Shown here: piece by piece, positions 44,064 to 53,900 of the stretch
Numbering within the stretch: position 1 is the first letter of the stretch
Layout of the letters: each line of letters begins with the position of its first letter
DNA from: a virus
Direction: 5' to 3' (one strand)
Length of the DNA: 64,000 bases
Virus record (IMG/VR): IMGVR_UViG_3300030329_006012
Location: 1 to 64,000 of that record
Notes under the pieces: generated by a model
Told to the model about the DNA's origin: nothing
What the model saw: the letters and a program-made list of their open reading frames with translations, nothing else
Databases searched by the model: none
Translations under genes and position numbers: made by a program

Positions 44064-46297
44064 TGCCAGAGAATAACGATTTTGTTGAGCCAGTCAAGCC
44101 TGTGGTCACACCACCTCTTGATACGGCGCAAGAAGCACTAGATCAAGAAGTTGTTCGAACCAATCTACCACTTCAGTTGCCGCCACATGCAATGCCTTCC
44201 ATAGACGGGAAAGGCTCAATGGAGGATATCTTTTGTGTAGCTAAATCTACGATTAATCGAGACCCCTTCCTGCTAACTCTTGGTGGCTCCTATATTATCG
44301 ATGGTGATTCGATCACCACCCAAAACAATGCGTCCGTCCCATTTGAAGCCGTCTACTACATCACTGATTTTACTGGTTCCGCAGATCCACTCGGCGGCAC
44401 TACCACTTTTGCCAAGATTATACCAACGAAGACTGGAACTAAAATGCCAGCGTCACCCACTAACACTTATTTTCACGACGCATTTGATGTTCCTGTGCGC
44501 CCCATTTCCACGGCCAAAACAGTATACGGAACCTACATTAGTGATTATGAGGACTATATTGCAGAGCAGACGCAAGATCCTGAGTTGACAATGATGGATG
44601 TATATGGCACCGTCTTATCACTTGGCAACGACTCAGAATTAAATAACGCAGCGAGGAGAGTGTACCCTAATGGCACACCCCTAACGACAGACTGGCAAAT
44701 TCAAGATGGCAATCAGTGGGCCGATCTCGATGCTGAATCACGGATAATCACATATTTTAGAGATTTCGGAGCTAATAGTGTTCAGCCTGCACTAAACTAT
44801 AAAAACGTAATCTACCCCCACAACGCCGTTGTTTCAGCAAACAGTGCGTTTGCACTAGCAAAAGATTCTTTTCCATTCTATGTGAACTTCAACATTAATA
44901 TGGCCCCCTCTGGTGATATGTGCAAGAGTCTCATAGATACGAAGTATGCAGATAAATTCACCGCCAATATCGGAGCCACAATCTCAAATGGAGATGTGTT
45001 CACGAGAGAGGATCTTGTCCAGCAAACCCGCGACGGCATAAAGAATTATAGGTCAAGAGTTTACGACGCAAACTTGCTGGCCACATATGATGCCTCATCC
45101 TTTATATCAAATTCGGTTGTACTGGGAACAGAGGAAGATCTCAAAGAAGCGTTTCCGAGCTTGCAGCCAACATTCAATGACGTCATCGAGGCCCTGAAGT
45201 ATCTCATTGATTTAAGAAACTTGCTGACAACAAACGCTCTCAACTTTATTGACATTGCTTCAGGGAAGAAATGCTACTCAGAGGTGATTGTCTATAGAAT
45301 AGCTAAGTTCTCCGAAGAAGATCCGCTGGCCCCAATTCAGAACTTTTATTTCTTCAATAGCCCTGACGCATCTACTTTCAACTTTATGGACTCACAAGTG
45401 GTTCCTGGCAAGATGTACAATTACAAAATCTATGCTTATTCGTTTGTTGCTGCAACCGCTTACGAATATGACAACATTACAGATGAGGAAGTTTTCGGCA
45501 TCGCAAAGGTCAACGCATTCTCAAAGGCACAAATCGCAGAAACACTAATCTCAGAGACTAGGGCGTTTGTCACGAGTCTGCCACCGACAAGCCCAGAGGT
45601 GGAGTTTAGATCCTTTCTCGGAGAAGAGAAACAAATCCAGCTCCTCTTTCAAGATAGTATCCAACGGATTGTAGAGCAGCCAGTCATTTTGAATCAGGAA
45701 GAGAGGCTTCTTGCCAACCGTCTCAGGGTTTCGCAAGGTGTCACACACGAAGCCCCGCTAACTTTCTTTAATGATGACGAGACTAAAGTCTATGAGATAT
45801 ATAGAAGCACCGTTGCTCCTGACCGGGTTGATGATTTTGCCGACAAGCTTTCCCGCCGTGTCACTGGCAAAGTAGTTCTTGAGGGCCTAAGATCAGATCA
45901 GACTTACTACTATATGTTTAGGACTGTAGACAGCCACGGAAATATATCTAACCCATCTGTACCATTTGAAGTGACGCTCATCGGCGGCCTCTCGCCATAT
46001 CTTTTGGTAAATGAATATTTATATCCTTTTGTCGCTCAGGAGAAAAAACAAAAGCAGAAGCCTTTTAAGAGGTTCATGAGAGTAAGGCCGGCCCTTCAGC
46101 AACTCATGCTTAATACTTCATCCGGGATACAAGATAAGAAGTCTTCTCTTGACGTGAATAATGTGACTCTTGGAGTTGCCACCGACGGAAAAGTTTGGGG
46201 AAAGAAATATAAAATTCGAGTTATCTCGAAGGAAACAGGAAAGAAAATAGACTTTAATTTTAAATATGATTATAATTTTGATTATAGAGAACAATAA
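44063..46297 (+). CDS. structural protein with fibronectin III-like segments (744 aa)
   Basis: A 744-aa protein beginning at a TAATG overlap. Residues 395-470 (ECYSEVIVYRIAKF-like region to KMYNYKIYAYSFVAATAYEYDN) and 590-650 (LEGLRSDQTYYYMFRTVDSHGNISNPS) have the strand pattern of fibronectin type III repeats, in which tyrosine-rich F/G strands precede a V-x-S-x-G-x-S-x-P turn. The N-terminal 250 residues contain no recognised domain. The last 100 residues are basic. A tail-fiber or fiber-connector role is likely. Confidence 0.58.
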   Translation: MPENNDFVEPVKPVVTPPLDTAQEALDQEVVRTNLPLQLPPHAMPSIDGKGSMEDIFCVAKSTINRDPFLLTLGGSYIIDGDSITTQNNASVPFEAVYYITDFTGSADPLGGTTTFAKIIPTKTGTKMPASPTNTYFHDAFDVPVRPISTAKTVYGTYISDYEDYIAEQTQDPELTMMDVYGTVLSLGNDSELNNAARRVYPNGTPLTTDWQIQDGNQWADLDAESRIITYFRDFGANSVQPALNYKNVIYPHNAVVSANSAFALAKDSFPFYVNFNINMAPSGDMCKSLIDTKYADKFTANIGATISNGDVFTREDLVQQTRDGIKNYRSRVYDANLLATYDASSFISNSVVLGTEEDLKEAFPSLQPTFNDVIEALKYLIDLRNLLTTNALNFIDIASGKKCYSEVIVYRIAKFSEEDPLAPIQNFYFFNSPDASTFNFMDSQVVPGKMYNYKIYAYSFVAATAYEYDNITDEEVFGIAKVNAFSKAQIAETLISETRAFVTSLPPTSPEVEFRSFLGEEKQIQLLFQDSIQRIVEQPVILNQEERLLANRLRVSQGVTHEAPLTFFNDDETKVYEIYRSTVAPDRVDDFADKLSRRVTGKVVLEGLRSDQTYYYMFRTVDSHGNISNPSVPFEVTLIGGLSPYLLVNEYLYPFVAQEKKQKQKPFKRFMRVRPALQQLMLNTSSGIQDKKSSLDVNNVTLGVATDGKVWGKKYKIRVISKETGKKIDFNFKYDYNFDYREQ

Positions 46298-46358
46298 TAT
46301 TTAAAAAACCCGTCTATTTAGTGTAGAATACTATTTATCGTTACAGGAGAATGTAAAA
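46298..46358 (+). promoter_or_regulatory. 61-bp gap with two CTATTTA elements
   Basis: A non-coding gap that holds CTATTTAG (46314-46321) and CTATTTAT (46331-46338), 17 bases apart, then AGGAG before the next ATG. The same element occurs at 22481, 54083 and, as GTATTTAT, at 15282, each in a gap upstream of a gene. It is a candidate late-promoter motif for this phage's gp55, though AT-rich gaps could yield it by chance. Confidence 0.35.
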
Positions 46359-47249
46359 ATGGCTTTTTTAGATAACAGTGGAGACATCATTATTGATGCA
46401 GTTTTGACAGATACGGGCAGATATAGACTTGCCCAAGGCGATGGATCTTTTAAGATTTCTAAGTTTGCTCTTGGCGACGACGAGATTGATTACGCTCTTT
46501 ACGATGCCGACGCATCCGACGCCACGGCCGATTTGCAAATTATGCAGACTCCGATCTTGGAGGCATTTACAAACAACGCATCTTCGATGAAGAGTAAGTT
46601 GGTCTCTCTATCGAGGAACAACATTCTTTACATGCCTGTCTTGAGGGAAAATAATTACAACCCAAATGTTTTAAACGAAGAATTTCAAATGTATGTTGTA
46701 GCTGCAGATGAGACCACCGAGAATAACACAAACCAGACTGATGCCAATTGGCTCTTTGGGGAAAACTTTCAAAATGCCGGACAAATTAGGATCGATCAGG
46801 GTATCGACAGTGATGCTATTTCACCAAAGTTTTCCATTGAGTCAGACTTGGAAGAGTCCCAATATATAATCGAGATAGATAATCGCTTGGGAACCATTGT
46901 GTCGGACACTGGCCCAGCTGCCAAGATTGCGTTTATTGATGATGATAATATCGCAACTTATATTCTTGCACAGAACACCGACCCTTCGTATGTAACAAAG
47001 AACGCAAGTACTTCCCAAGCAGGCGAAGTCATCAAGGGCCCAAGGGGCACAACAATAAAATTTTCAATTCAATCTTCAATCGAAGTTAACACGAGTACTT
47101 ATCTTTTTGATACGCTCGGCTCCACCGGCGCTGCTCCCATGACGGGTCTGACCGGCGGATTTAAATATATCGACACAACTGTTAGAATCCAAGGCGCTAC
47201 TACGGGAGCGCAGATCGATCTGCCAGTCAGATTTGTCAAATCATCGTAG
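46359..47249 (+). CDS. conserved phage structural protein (MAFLDNSG family)
   Basis: A 296-aa protein with AGGAG. The N-terminus AFLDNSGDIIIDAVLTDTGR followed by FKISKFALGDDEIDYALYD is highly characteristic of a structural protein family in T4-like marine phages, as far as I recall it. The C-terminal half is beta-rich with a KGPRGTTIKFSIQSS strand. The function is not known; fiber or tail-tip is probable given the surrounding genes. It is preceded by the 61-bp gap and thus may begin a transcript. Confidence 0.62.
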   Translation: MAFLDNSGDIIIDAVLTDTGRYRLAQGDGSFKISKFALGDDEIDYALYDADASDATADLQIMQTPILEAFTNNASSMKSKLVSLSRNNILYMPVLRENNYNPNVLNEEFQMYVVAADETTENNTNQTDANWLFGENFQNAGQIRIDQGIDSDAISPKFSIESDLEESQYIIEIDNRLGTIVSDTGPAAKIAFIDDDNIATYILAQNTDPSYVTKNASTSQAGEVIKGPRGTTIKFSIQSSIEVNTSTYLFDTLGSTGAAPMTGLTGGFKYIDTTVRIQGATTGAQIDLPVRFVKSS

Positions 47250-47265
47250 AACAGGGGTATAAGAA

Positions 47266-48294
47266 ATGGCAACAATTTTTAAGAATTTATCAAGCGACAA
47301 CATCACGTCTACGAGAACGCTTTTACATGAATCAGTTCCAGTGACGGGAACAATCGTTTCCGGCAGTGCATATGATGATTCGAACATCAAAAACTACTCT
47401 CACGGCATGTTTCAATCAGTATATGATTACCCCATTCTGAGCTCCTCTGCCAATCATCTTTTTGATTTAACCTGTGGCTATGCAACAGGATCGCACTTGA
47501 ATGTTTCTACCAACTCAGAGAACTCCAAGAAGGTAAACATTTATGGCCAAATGGCGCAAGTGCTCGTTGGGCACGATTCTTCTGGAAACATTTTGGAATT
47601 TGATAATGACGGCAACTTTGCCACTACTGGTGACAAAATTACAGAAGCCTATTTTATTAATCTTTCTCGGCTCCTAACCAAAGACGAAATCAAGAAGGGA
47701 ACCTTTTCTCTTGAGATTGGTGACGGTACAGCTTATGACACCCCATTTTCTTCAACAGAAATAATTTCCGACGCAGGAGCAGACACTAACTATAGAACAA
47801 ACTCTCCAGCCGGCGAATACGGTGTTTTATACACAGGTTCGGCTCCGTTTACGGAAGGTACAGGCGTTGGACTTATTTACTATCAAGCCGGAGTTGCTGT
47901 CTTGACAGCCTCTGTCTTTGGTTCGGCAATTATGAATACTGCAGATGACGAAGTAGAGGCAGCTCTCACCGGGACCACTATTCAGGATAATGCAGATGAT
48001 CTCCGCCACCGTTATGAGAATATGTCTTTCAACAATACAATTGAGTTGAACTCTACCATTTACTTCTGTAACGCCAATCACAATGAGTTTAACTACAGCT
48101 CGAATCCAACATACTTGAGCAGTAGCCAAATCAGAGTTAAGGATGGAAATGCCCAGAAATCTCCATCTTCATATATCACTTCTGTGGGCCTTTACTCAGC
48201 TGACAATGAGCTTTTGGCAACAGCGAAATTATCTGAACCACTTAAAAAGGATCCCTCATCCACGCTCACGCTTAGGGTGAGGCTAGATTATTAG
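47266..48294 (+). CDS. fiber-type structural protein, paralog A
   Basis: A 342-aa protein with AGGGG upstream. Its C-terminal 60 residues (YITSVGLYSADNELLATAKLSEPLKKDPSSTLTLRVRLDY in short phrases such as SVGLYS and ATAKLSEPLKK) correspond to those of the next gene, so the two are paralogs. The N-terminal half has beta-strand-rich, low-complexity Ser/Thr/Asn regions. It probably lies in a fiber or tail-tip complex. No enzymatic motifs are seen. Confidence 0.6.
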   Translation: MATIFKNLSSDNITSTRTLLHESVPVTGTIVSGSAYDDSNIKNYSHGMFQSVYDYPILSSSANHLFDLTCGYATGSHLNVSTNSENSKKVNIYGQMAQVLVGHDSSGNILEFDNDGNFATTGDKITEAYFINLSRLLTKDEIKKGTFSLEIGDGTAYDTPFSSTEIISDAGADTNYRTNSPAGEYGVLYTGSAPFTEGTGVGLIYYQAGVAVLTASVFGSAIMNTADDEVEAALTGTTIQDNADDLRHRYENMSFNNTIELNSTIYFCNANHNEFNYSSNPTYLSSSQIRVKDGNAQKSPSSYITSVGLYSADNELLATAKLSEPLKKDPSSTLTLRVRLDY

Positions 48295-48320
48295 ACCCCT
48301 TTTCCGAAGAGGAGGAGTGA

Positions 48321-49430
48321 ATGTCCTTTTACAAGTTTGATAAGAAAGATATTTTACTAAACAAGATTAGATCCTATCCTGAAGTCAAGATTTATGTTGA
48401 CTCTGGTAATGTTTACTATAACAATTCTTACGTGCCAGGCATAAAGCCTGTCAATCATATTTCTGGAAGTGAACTTCGGGTTGCACAAAATTCATGGAAC
48501 TGCCGACCAGTGTTTGTTCCGTCTTCCTCCTATGACTCCCCAACCGTTCTTCCTGACACGATATGGACAAAAGACTATTTCTTAAGCTCAAGTGCCAACA
48601 TTTCATCTGACTACTTAATTGGCGCACCCGTTGTTTATCCCGATAGCCCTCCCGATCCAAAACTGTCGGCACTGAAGAATACTTTAAATTATTATTCTAA
48701 AAACAGTATCAACTACTCCTTCTCTTCGAGCATCGGAGGGAACTCTTGGTACAAGCCAGAGCAAGACATGATGCTCATTAGCATACCCTCTATCTTATAT
48801 GGCTCTCAGATCCAACCCGGCAGTATTAAGTTGAGCTTTTATGTAACGGGAACACTCGCGGCCGAACTAACTGACTCCACTAAGCGAGGAGATCTCACCG
48901 ACGATAGCGGCAGAACTGCAGGAGTGGCTCTCTATAATGAGGGGTTCTTTCTGCTGACTGGCTCTTGGGCGCTAGGAGTAAGCACAGATATGAACTATCC
49001 GGTTCCTGACGACAACCCCCGATGGAAGTATTTCGGATATCAGAACCCTGCATTGACAGACTCTACATTCAATATAAGTTTCAATGGCACGACTTATACT
49101 CCGTCGATGACGATGTTTGCCCACGCAAACAAGGGAGAACTAAATAGTTCGAATAATCCAACTTTTATTAAGCACTCGTCATCTTTGGACGCCAACCAAA
49201 AGCTTCTTGTAACGAGCTCTCATATGTACGTGGAGAACAGCATGCGCGAGGTTGAGAATGTTACCTCGTCCTCTTTCGCTTCTTCTGGGTCTTTCGAAAA
49301 AACGTCGTACCTATCCTCTATTGGGGTTTATGATGATGATCACAATTTAGTTGGCATTGCCAAGCTCGCCACTCCCGTTAGAAAGAGGGAAAAAGATAGC
49401 TACACGTTTAAAATAAAGATGGATCTGTGA
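48321..49430 (+). CDS. fiber-type structural protein, paralog B
   Basis: A 369-aa protein with a strong GGAGGAG. The C-terminal phrases SSIGVYDDDHNLVGIAKLATPVRK and SYTFKIKMDL parallel SVGLYSADNELLATAKLSEPLKK and LTLRVRLDY of the preceding protein, so both come from one duplication. The first 130 residues have no counterpart that I can see. It is the last tail-type gene before the replication block; its stop codon TGA is part of a TGATATAAT promoter-like site. Confidence 0.62.
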   Translation: MSFYKFDKKDILLNKIRSYPEVKIYVDSGNVYYNNSYVPGIKPVNHISGSELRVAQNSWNCRPVFVPSSSYDSPTVLPDTIWTKDYFLSSSANISSDYLIGAPVVYPDSPPDPKLSALKNTLNYYSKNSINYSFSSSIGGNSWYKPEQDMMLISIPSILYGSQIQPGSIKLSFYVTGTLAAELTDSTKRGDLTDDSGRTAGVALYNEGFFLLTGSWALGVSTDMNYPVPDDNPRWKYFGYQNPALTDSTFNISFNGTTYTPSMTMFAHANKGELNSSNNPTFIKHSSSLDANQKLLVTSSHMYVENSMREVENVTSSSFASSGSFEKTSYLSSIGVYDDDHNLVGIAKLATPVRKREKDSYTFKIKMDL

Positions 49431-49436
49431 TATAAT
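49428..49436 (+). promoter_or_regulatory. extended -10 promoter-like TGATATAAT
   Basis: TGATATAAT fits the extended -10 consensus TGnTATAAT, and its TGA is the stop of the structural gene. The ATG of the RuvC-like gene begins seven bases after the -10, so a transcript started here would have almost no leader. The -35 area (TTTAAA near 49407) is weak. No Shine-Dalgarno precedes that ATG. Confidence 0.5.
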
Positions 49437-49442
49437 ATCTAT

Positions 49443-49964
49443 ATGATCTGTGGCCTTGATATTAGCACTAGCATTACTGGTGTTACATTACTTGACAATT
49501 CTGGAAAAATAGTGTATAATGAAGCTTGGGATACGAGAAAATTCAAGGATTTTTTCGCAAAAGCGGAGTTTATTAGAAGAAAAATAACATTCCTTACGGA
49601 GAGTTACGACATTGATGAGATATATATAGAGCAATCTCTGCAGTCTTTTCGCAGCGGATTCTCTTCTGCAAAGACACTTTCGTCATTAAGTCGATTCAAC
49701 GGAGTCGTTTCTTGGCTCATGTTTCAGCACACAAAGGTAAAACCAGAATACTTATCGGCAACTTCTGCCCGAAAGTCTTGCGGAATTAAAGTTCCGAGAG
49801 GCTCAAAGGCCAAACAGGTTGTTGTTGACTTTTTGCTTGACAATGAGCCACAATTTATGGTAGAATATACAAGATTCGGAAATGTTAAACCTGAATGCTT
49901 TGATAAGGCAGACAGCATAATTATAGCAAAAGCGGGATATAATTGTCGGCAGGACAGAAGTTAA
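49443..49964 (+). CDS. RuvC-like Holliday junction resolvase
   Basis: A 173-aa protein of RuvC size. The RNase H-fold acidic residues are visible: D in CGLDISTSITGVTLLD at the start, E in IYIEQSL about residue 61, and D-x-x-D in CFDKADSIIIA near the end, the last pair being the usual DxxD. T4 uses the unrelated gp49; RuvC-like resolvases replace it in many other phages. It should cut branched DNA before packaging. The gene has no visible ribosome site, and its end overlaps the primase gene by 22 bases. Confidence 0.75.
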   Translation: MICGLDISTSITGVTLLDNSGKIVYNEAWDTRKFKDFFAKAEFIRRKITFLTESYDIDEIYIEQSLQSFRSGFSSAKTLSSLSRFNGVVSWLMFQHTKVKPEYLSATSARKSCGIKVPRGSKAKQVVVDFLLDNEPQFMVEYTRFGNVKPECFDKADSIIIAKAGYNCRQDRS

Positions 49965-50911
49965 AAATTCTAAGATCTTTTCTCGGACATTCACAGAAGG
50001 TCGGAGCAGAACATCTTTTTACATGCCCTAAGTGTAGGCACCACAAGAAAAAGCTTTCCATAAATATAGGAAAGGACAGCTTTAAGTGTTGGATCTGCGA
50101 CTACAAATCTCCATCTATCGCCAGACTCGTTCGGAGATATGGCGGGTTCAACCAGAAGGTTGAATGGGAGAGGATTTCAGGAAGAATCGATCTTTCATCG
50201 CCGGAGTCTGACCTTGTTTCGATGATAAACACAATCGGGGAAACAGCGCAGGAGTCGCTAGAAGAGGTAATTTCTTTACCGACAGAGTTTAAAACCCTAA
50301 CTGGAACGCCTACCCACATTTCCGCAGTTAAGGCGATGAGATATTTGAACTCTCGTGCCGTAGACAAGAAGGACATCTTAAAGTGGAAGATTGGGTATTG
50401 CTCAACAGGCGAATATGAAGACCGAATTGTGATCCCCTCATTCAACACCGATGGCAGGGTCAACTATTTTATAGCCAGATCGTATGGCGACTCTTGGATG
50501 AAGTATAAAAATCCACCGGCCCATAAAGATATAGTTTTTAACGAACTGTACGTTGATTGGGATAGCGATCTTATATTGGTCGAGGGTGTCTTCGACGCCC
50601 TTGTAGCCGGAAATGCTATTCCACTCTTAGGGTCCTCCCTGCGTGAAGACAGCAGGCTGTTCTCGAAGATTGTGCGACACGACACACCACTTTACATTGC
50701 ACTGGATCATGACGCTGAGTCCAAGGCAATAAGGCTAATTAATAGCCTCTTAAAATATGATATGGAAATATATAAAATTGACGTATCAGGCTTCAGCGAT
50801 GTTGGTAGTATGCCAAAGGAAATATTTAGACAAAGAAAGAATTCGGCCATCCCCATGACTGGCTCTCTTTCTTGTCTTGAGTATGCATTGAATGGACTCG
50901 ATGCACAATAG
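49943..50911 (+). CDS. DnaG-type primase with zinc finger and Toprim
   Basis: A 322-aa protein. TTG at 49943 is the only start that keeps the N-terminal helix before the zinc finger. C-x2-C (CPKC) and C-x2-C (CWIC) form a zinc ribbon at about residues 28-53. The Toprim core shows LILVEGVFDALVAG (the E residue) and YIALDHDAESKAI (the DxD), then YKIDVSGFSDVGSMPKE. It should lay RNA primers for phage replication. It is in the position of T4 gp61, but is more like bacterial DnaG. No helicase gene lies in this window. Confidence 0.75.
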   Translation: MSAGQKLKILRSFLGHSQKVGAEHLFTCPKCRHHKKKLSINIGKDSFKCWICDYKSPSIARLVRRYGGFNQKVEWERISGRIDLSSPESDLVSMINTIGETAQESLEEVISLPTEFKTLTGTPTHISAVKAMRYLNSRAVDKKDILKWKIGYCSTGEYEDRIVIPSFNTDGRVNYFIARSYGDSWMKYKNPPAHKDIVFNELYVDWDSDLILVEGVFDALVAGNAIPLLGSSLREDSRLFSKIVRHDTPLYIALDHDAESKAIRLINSLLKYDMEIYKIDVSGFSDVGSMPKEIFRQRKNSAIPMTGSLSCLEYALNGLDAQ

Positions 50912-50923
50912 GAGAAAACAAAT

Positions 50924-53900
50924 ATGGTAAGAATCGCTCACATTAGTGATACGCATATACGTAATTTAAAATTTCACAAACAATATAGGGCAGCTTTCGA
51001 AGATATGTATGACAAACTTCGAGAGCTTAAGCCGGATTACATCATTCATTGCGGAGACATTGCACACCGCAAGACAGACATATCGCCGGAACTTGTGGAC
51101 ATGACCACTGACTTCATCAGGGGAATGGCAGACATCGCTCCTACCCATATTATTTTAGGAAACCATGATGGCAACTTGAGGAACGACAGTCGGCAAGATG
51201 CCATCTCCCCGATCATTGCGGCAATGGACAATTCCAATGTGCATCTATATAAAAAATCAGGAGAGTTCGACATTGGAGATGACATTGTACTGAATGTGCT
51301 ATCTGTGTTTGACAAGGACAACTGGATTACCGAGCCGACCAATCTGGATAAGATTAATGTCGCCCTCTATCACGGCCCAGTCGCTGGCTGTAAAACAGAG
51401 ACTGGCTTCATGCTGGAACATGGCGTCAACATTTCTGTCTTGCAGAATTTTGATTATGGCTTGTTGGGCGATATTCACAAGACAAACCAGAAGCTAGACC
51501 ATGAAGGCAGGGTCAGGTATTGTGGATCCACCATTCAGCAAAATCATGGCGAAACAAACGACAAGGGATTTTTGATCTGGGATATCGAAGATGGGGATAA
51601 TTTTTCTGTCACCCACCACCAGATCTTGAATATAAATCCGTTTGTTACGGTGATCTTGACTCCAAAAGGAAAGGTGCCAAAGGGACTGGATATTCCCGAA
51701 GGCTCCCGCGTTCGTATTCGCTCCATGAACCAGATTTCAGTCGGTGCGATGAGAAAAGCACAGGCAGTTATTCAGTCGAAATTTAATCCGGAATCAACGA
51801 CAACTCAAAACAATGTTAGTGGTGTTGTCGGCAGCGTAGAAGATGCAGTGAGGGAAGCTCTAGAAGAGGATCTCCGAGATGAGAAGATACAGGAAAAGCT
51901 AATCACGAACTATCTTAGCGATTTTGAATTGTCTGACGAGATGTTGTCGGAGGTTTTACAGATAAACCGTCGCATGAATACGCTGGCCTCCGCAGAAAAA
52001 GACGAGGTTTCCAGAAACATCCACTGGAAACTGAAGAACCTTGAGTGGGACAACTTGTTTAATTATGGAGAAGGTAACAAGGTGGACTTCCAAAAGCTGT
52101 CTGGCGTTATTGGCATCTTTGGGGAGAACTATTCTGGCAAGAGTAGCACTATTGATTCCCTGTGTTATGCTCTCTTTAATAATACAACAAAGAGCGTTCG
52201 CAAAGCATACAATATAATAAATCAAAACAAAAGCCGGTGTAGAGCCAAGGCAGTTATTGATATTGCTGGCCAAGATTATGTTGTCGAACGCCGCAGCGAG
52301 AAGTATGTCAAGCGTCTCAAGGGCGAAGTTACCAATGAGGCGAAAACAGACGTTGACTTTCTCCTCCTTGATTCATCTGGTGATGCTAGGGAATTAAACG
52401 GAACAACGAGATCGGCAACAGATAAGCAAATTGCAAGGTATTTCGGAAATATAGATGACTTTCTGTTGACCTCTATGTCTTCACAGACAGATTCTTTGAC
52501 CTTTCTTAAAGAAGGCTGCACCAAGAGGAAAGAGATTCTTGCCAAGTTTCTTGATTTGGTTCTTTTTGAGGAGAAGTTTGCACTAGCAAAGACTGAGGCT
52601 TCCGATCTTAAGGGACTCATCAAGGCCCTTGAGGGAAGGGATTATGACCGCGAAATTTTTGATACTGCAGCTGACCTCTACAGAAATGAGGAGTCCCTTG
52701 CAGAACAGAAATCTGACTGTGAGAGGTACAAAGAAGACCTGAAGATAACAAACGATGAGATAGAGACAATCTCTCAGCAGATCGATTCAATACCCTCTGA
52801 CATAATCGATTCAGAGAAGACAAAAAAAATGGTAAAATCCCTCAATAAAGAGTTGGTCGGAATAAAGGATGCCGTCATTTCGACAGAGAAGGATAGGGTA
52901 AAAAATACCCAAGGGCTTGAAAAGATAAACGAATTCTTGTCTACTTTCGATATTGACTTATATAGAAAGACCAGAGAAGAGATTACATCACTGGAGAGGA
53001 AGATCGCCGATCTCTCTGCCGAGGAGGACTCGCTATCAAATACGTTTGCGGTAGCGAAGAAGAAATCCACGCTTCTACGTGAGGTTCCTTGTGGAGACAT
53101 GTTTCTTGGCTGCAAGTTTCTTTCCGATGCATCTGAGGCGAGGGAGAGTCTTCCTGAGTTGGAGGGCAAACTATACTCAATTACCTCAAGAAAGGATGAG
53201 GCTTCTGAGTCTCTGCGCTTGCTTGATACCACCTCTGTGGATTCGAGGATTGATAATTATGAAAAACTTCTCGACAAGAAGGTCGAAAAAGAGAGAGCTA
53301 TCGCAGAGGCATCACTTTTATCAGAAAAACTCATGCTAGAGGCAAAAGAGAAAGAGAGACACATCTCAGATCTTGAGTCAGACATCCAGATTTATGAAGA
53401 TAATATTGAAGCAATTGAAAACCTGGAAACAATGCTGAAGACCAAAGCAACGCTTGAGAAAGAGGCGACGGGCATCATGGAGAACCTTGGGGCCTGCGAG
53501 GAGCAAGTTCTTGAGCTGTATAAGGTGAACGGTTCTCTGGAAGAGAAGCTTGCAGCCCTTGAGAGGGATAAGGAGACCCTAAGCCACAAGAGAGAGGAAT
53601 ATGCTGCGTATGATTATTTTCTTCGATGTATGCATGCACATGGGATTTCCTCTGACATCGTAAAGAGGAGACTTCCTGTTATTAATGCGGAGATTTCCAA
53701 GGTGTTGTCTAATGTGGTTGAGTTCGAGATATTTCTTGAGACAGATGGCCGCAAGCTGGATATCTTAATTAAACATCCCAAGTTTGATCCGAGGCCGATT
53801 GAGCTTGGCTCAGGCGCCGAAAAAACACTCGCCGCCATAGCGATTAGACTAGCCCTTCTCAGTGTTAGTACTCTGCCTCGCGGAGATGTATTCATTCTTG

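Noticed and set aside
52774-53232. 152-codon minus-strand frame opposite the fused nuclease gene
   Set aside because: It is serine/leucine-rich because of the opposite coiled-coil coding sequence; no supporting motif.
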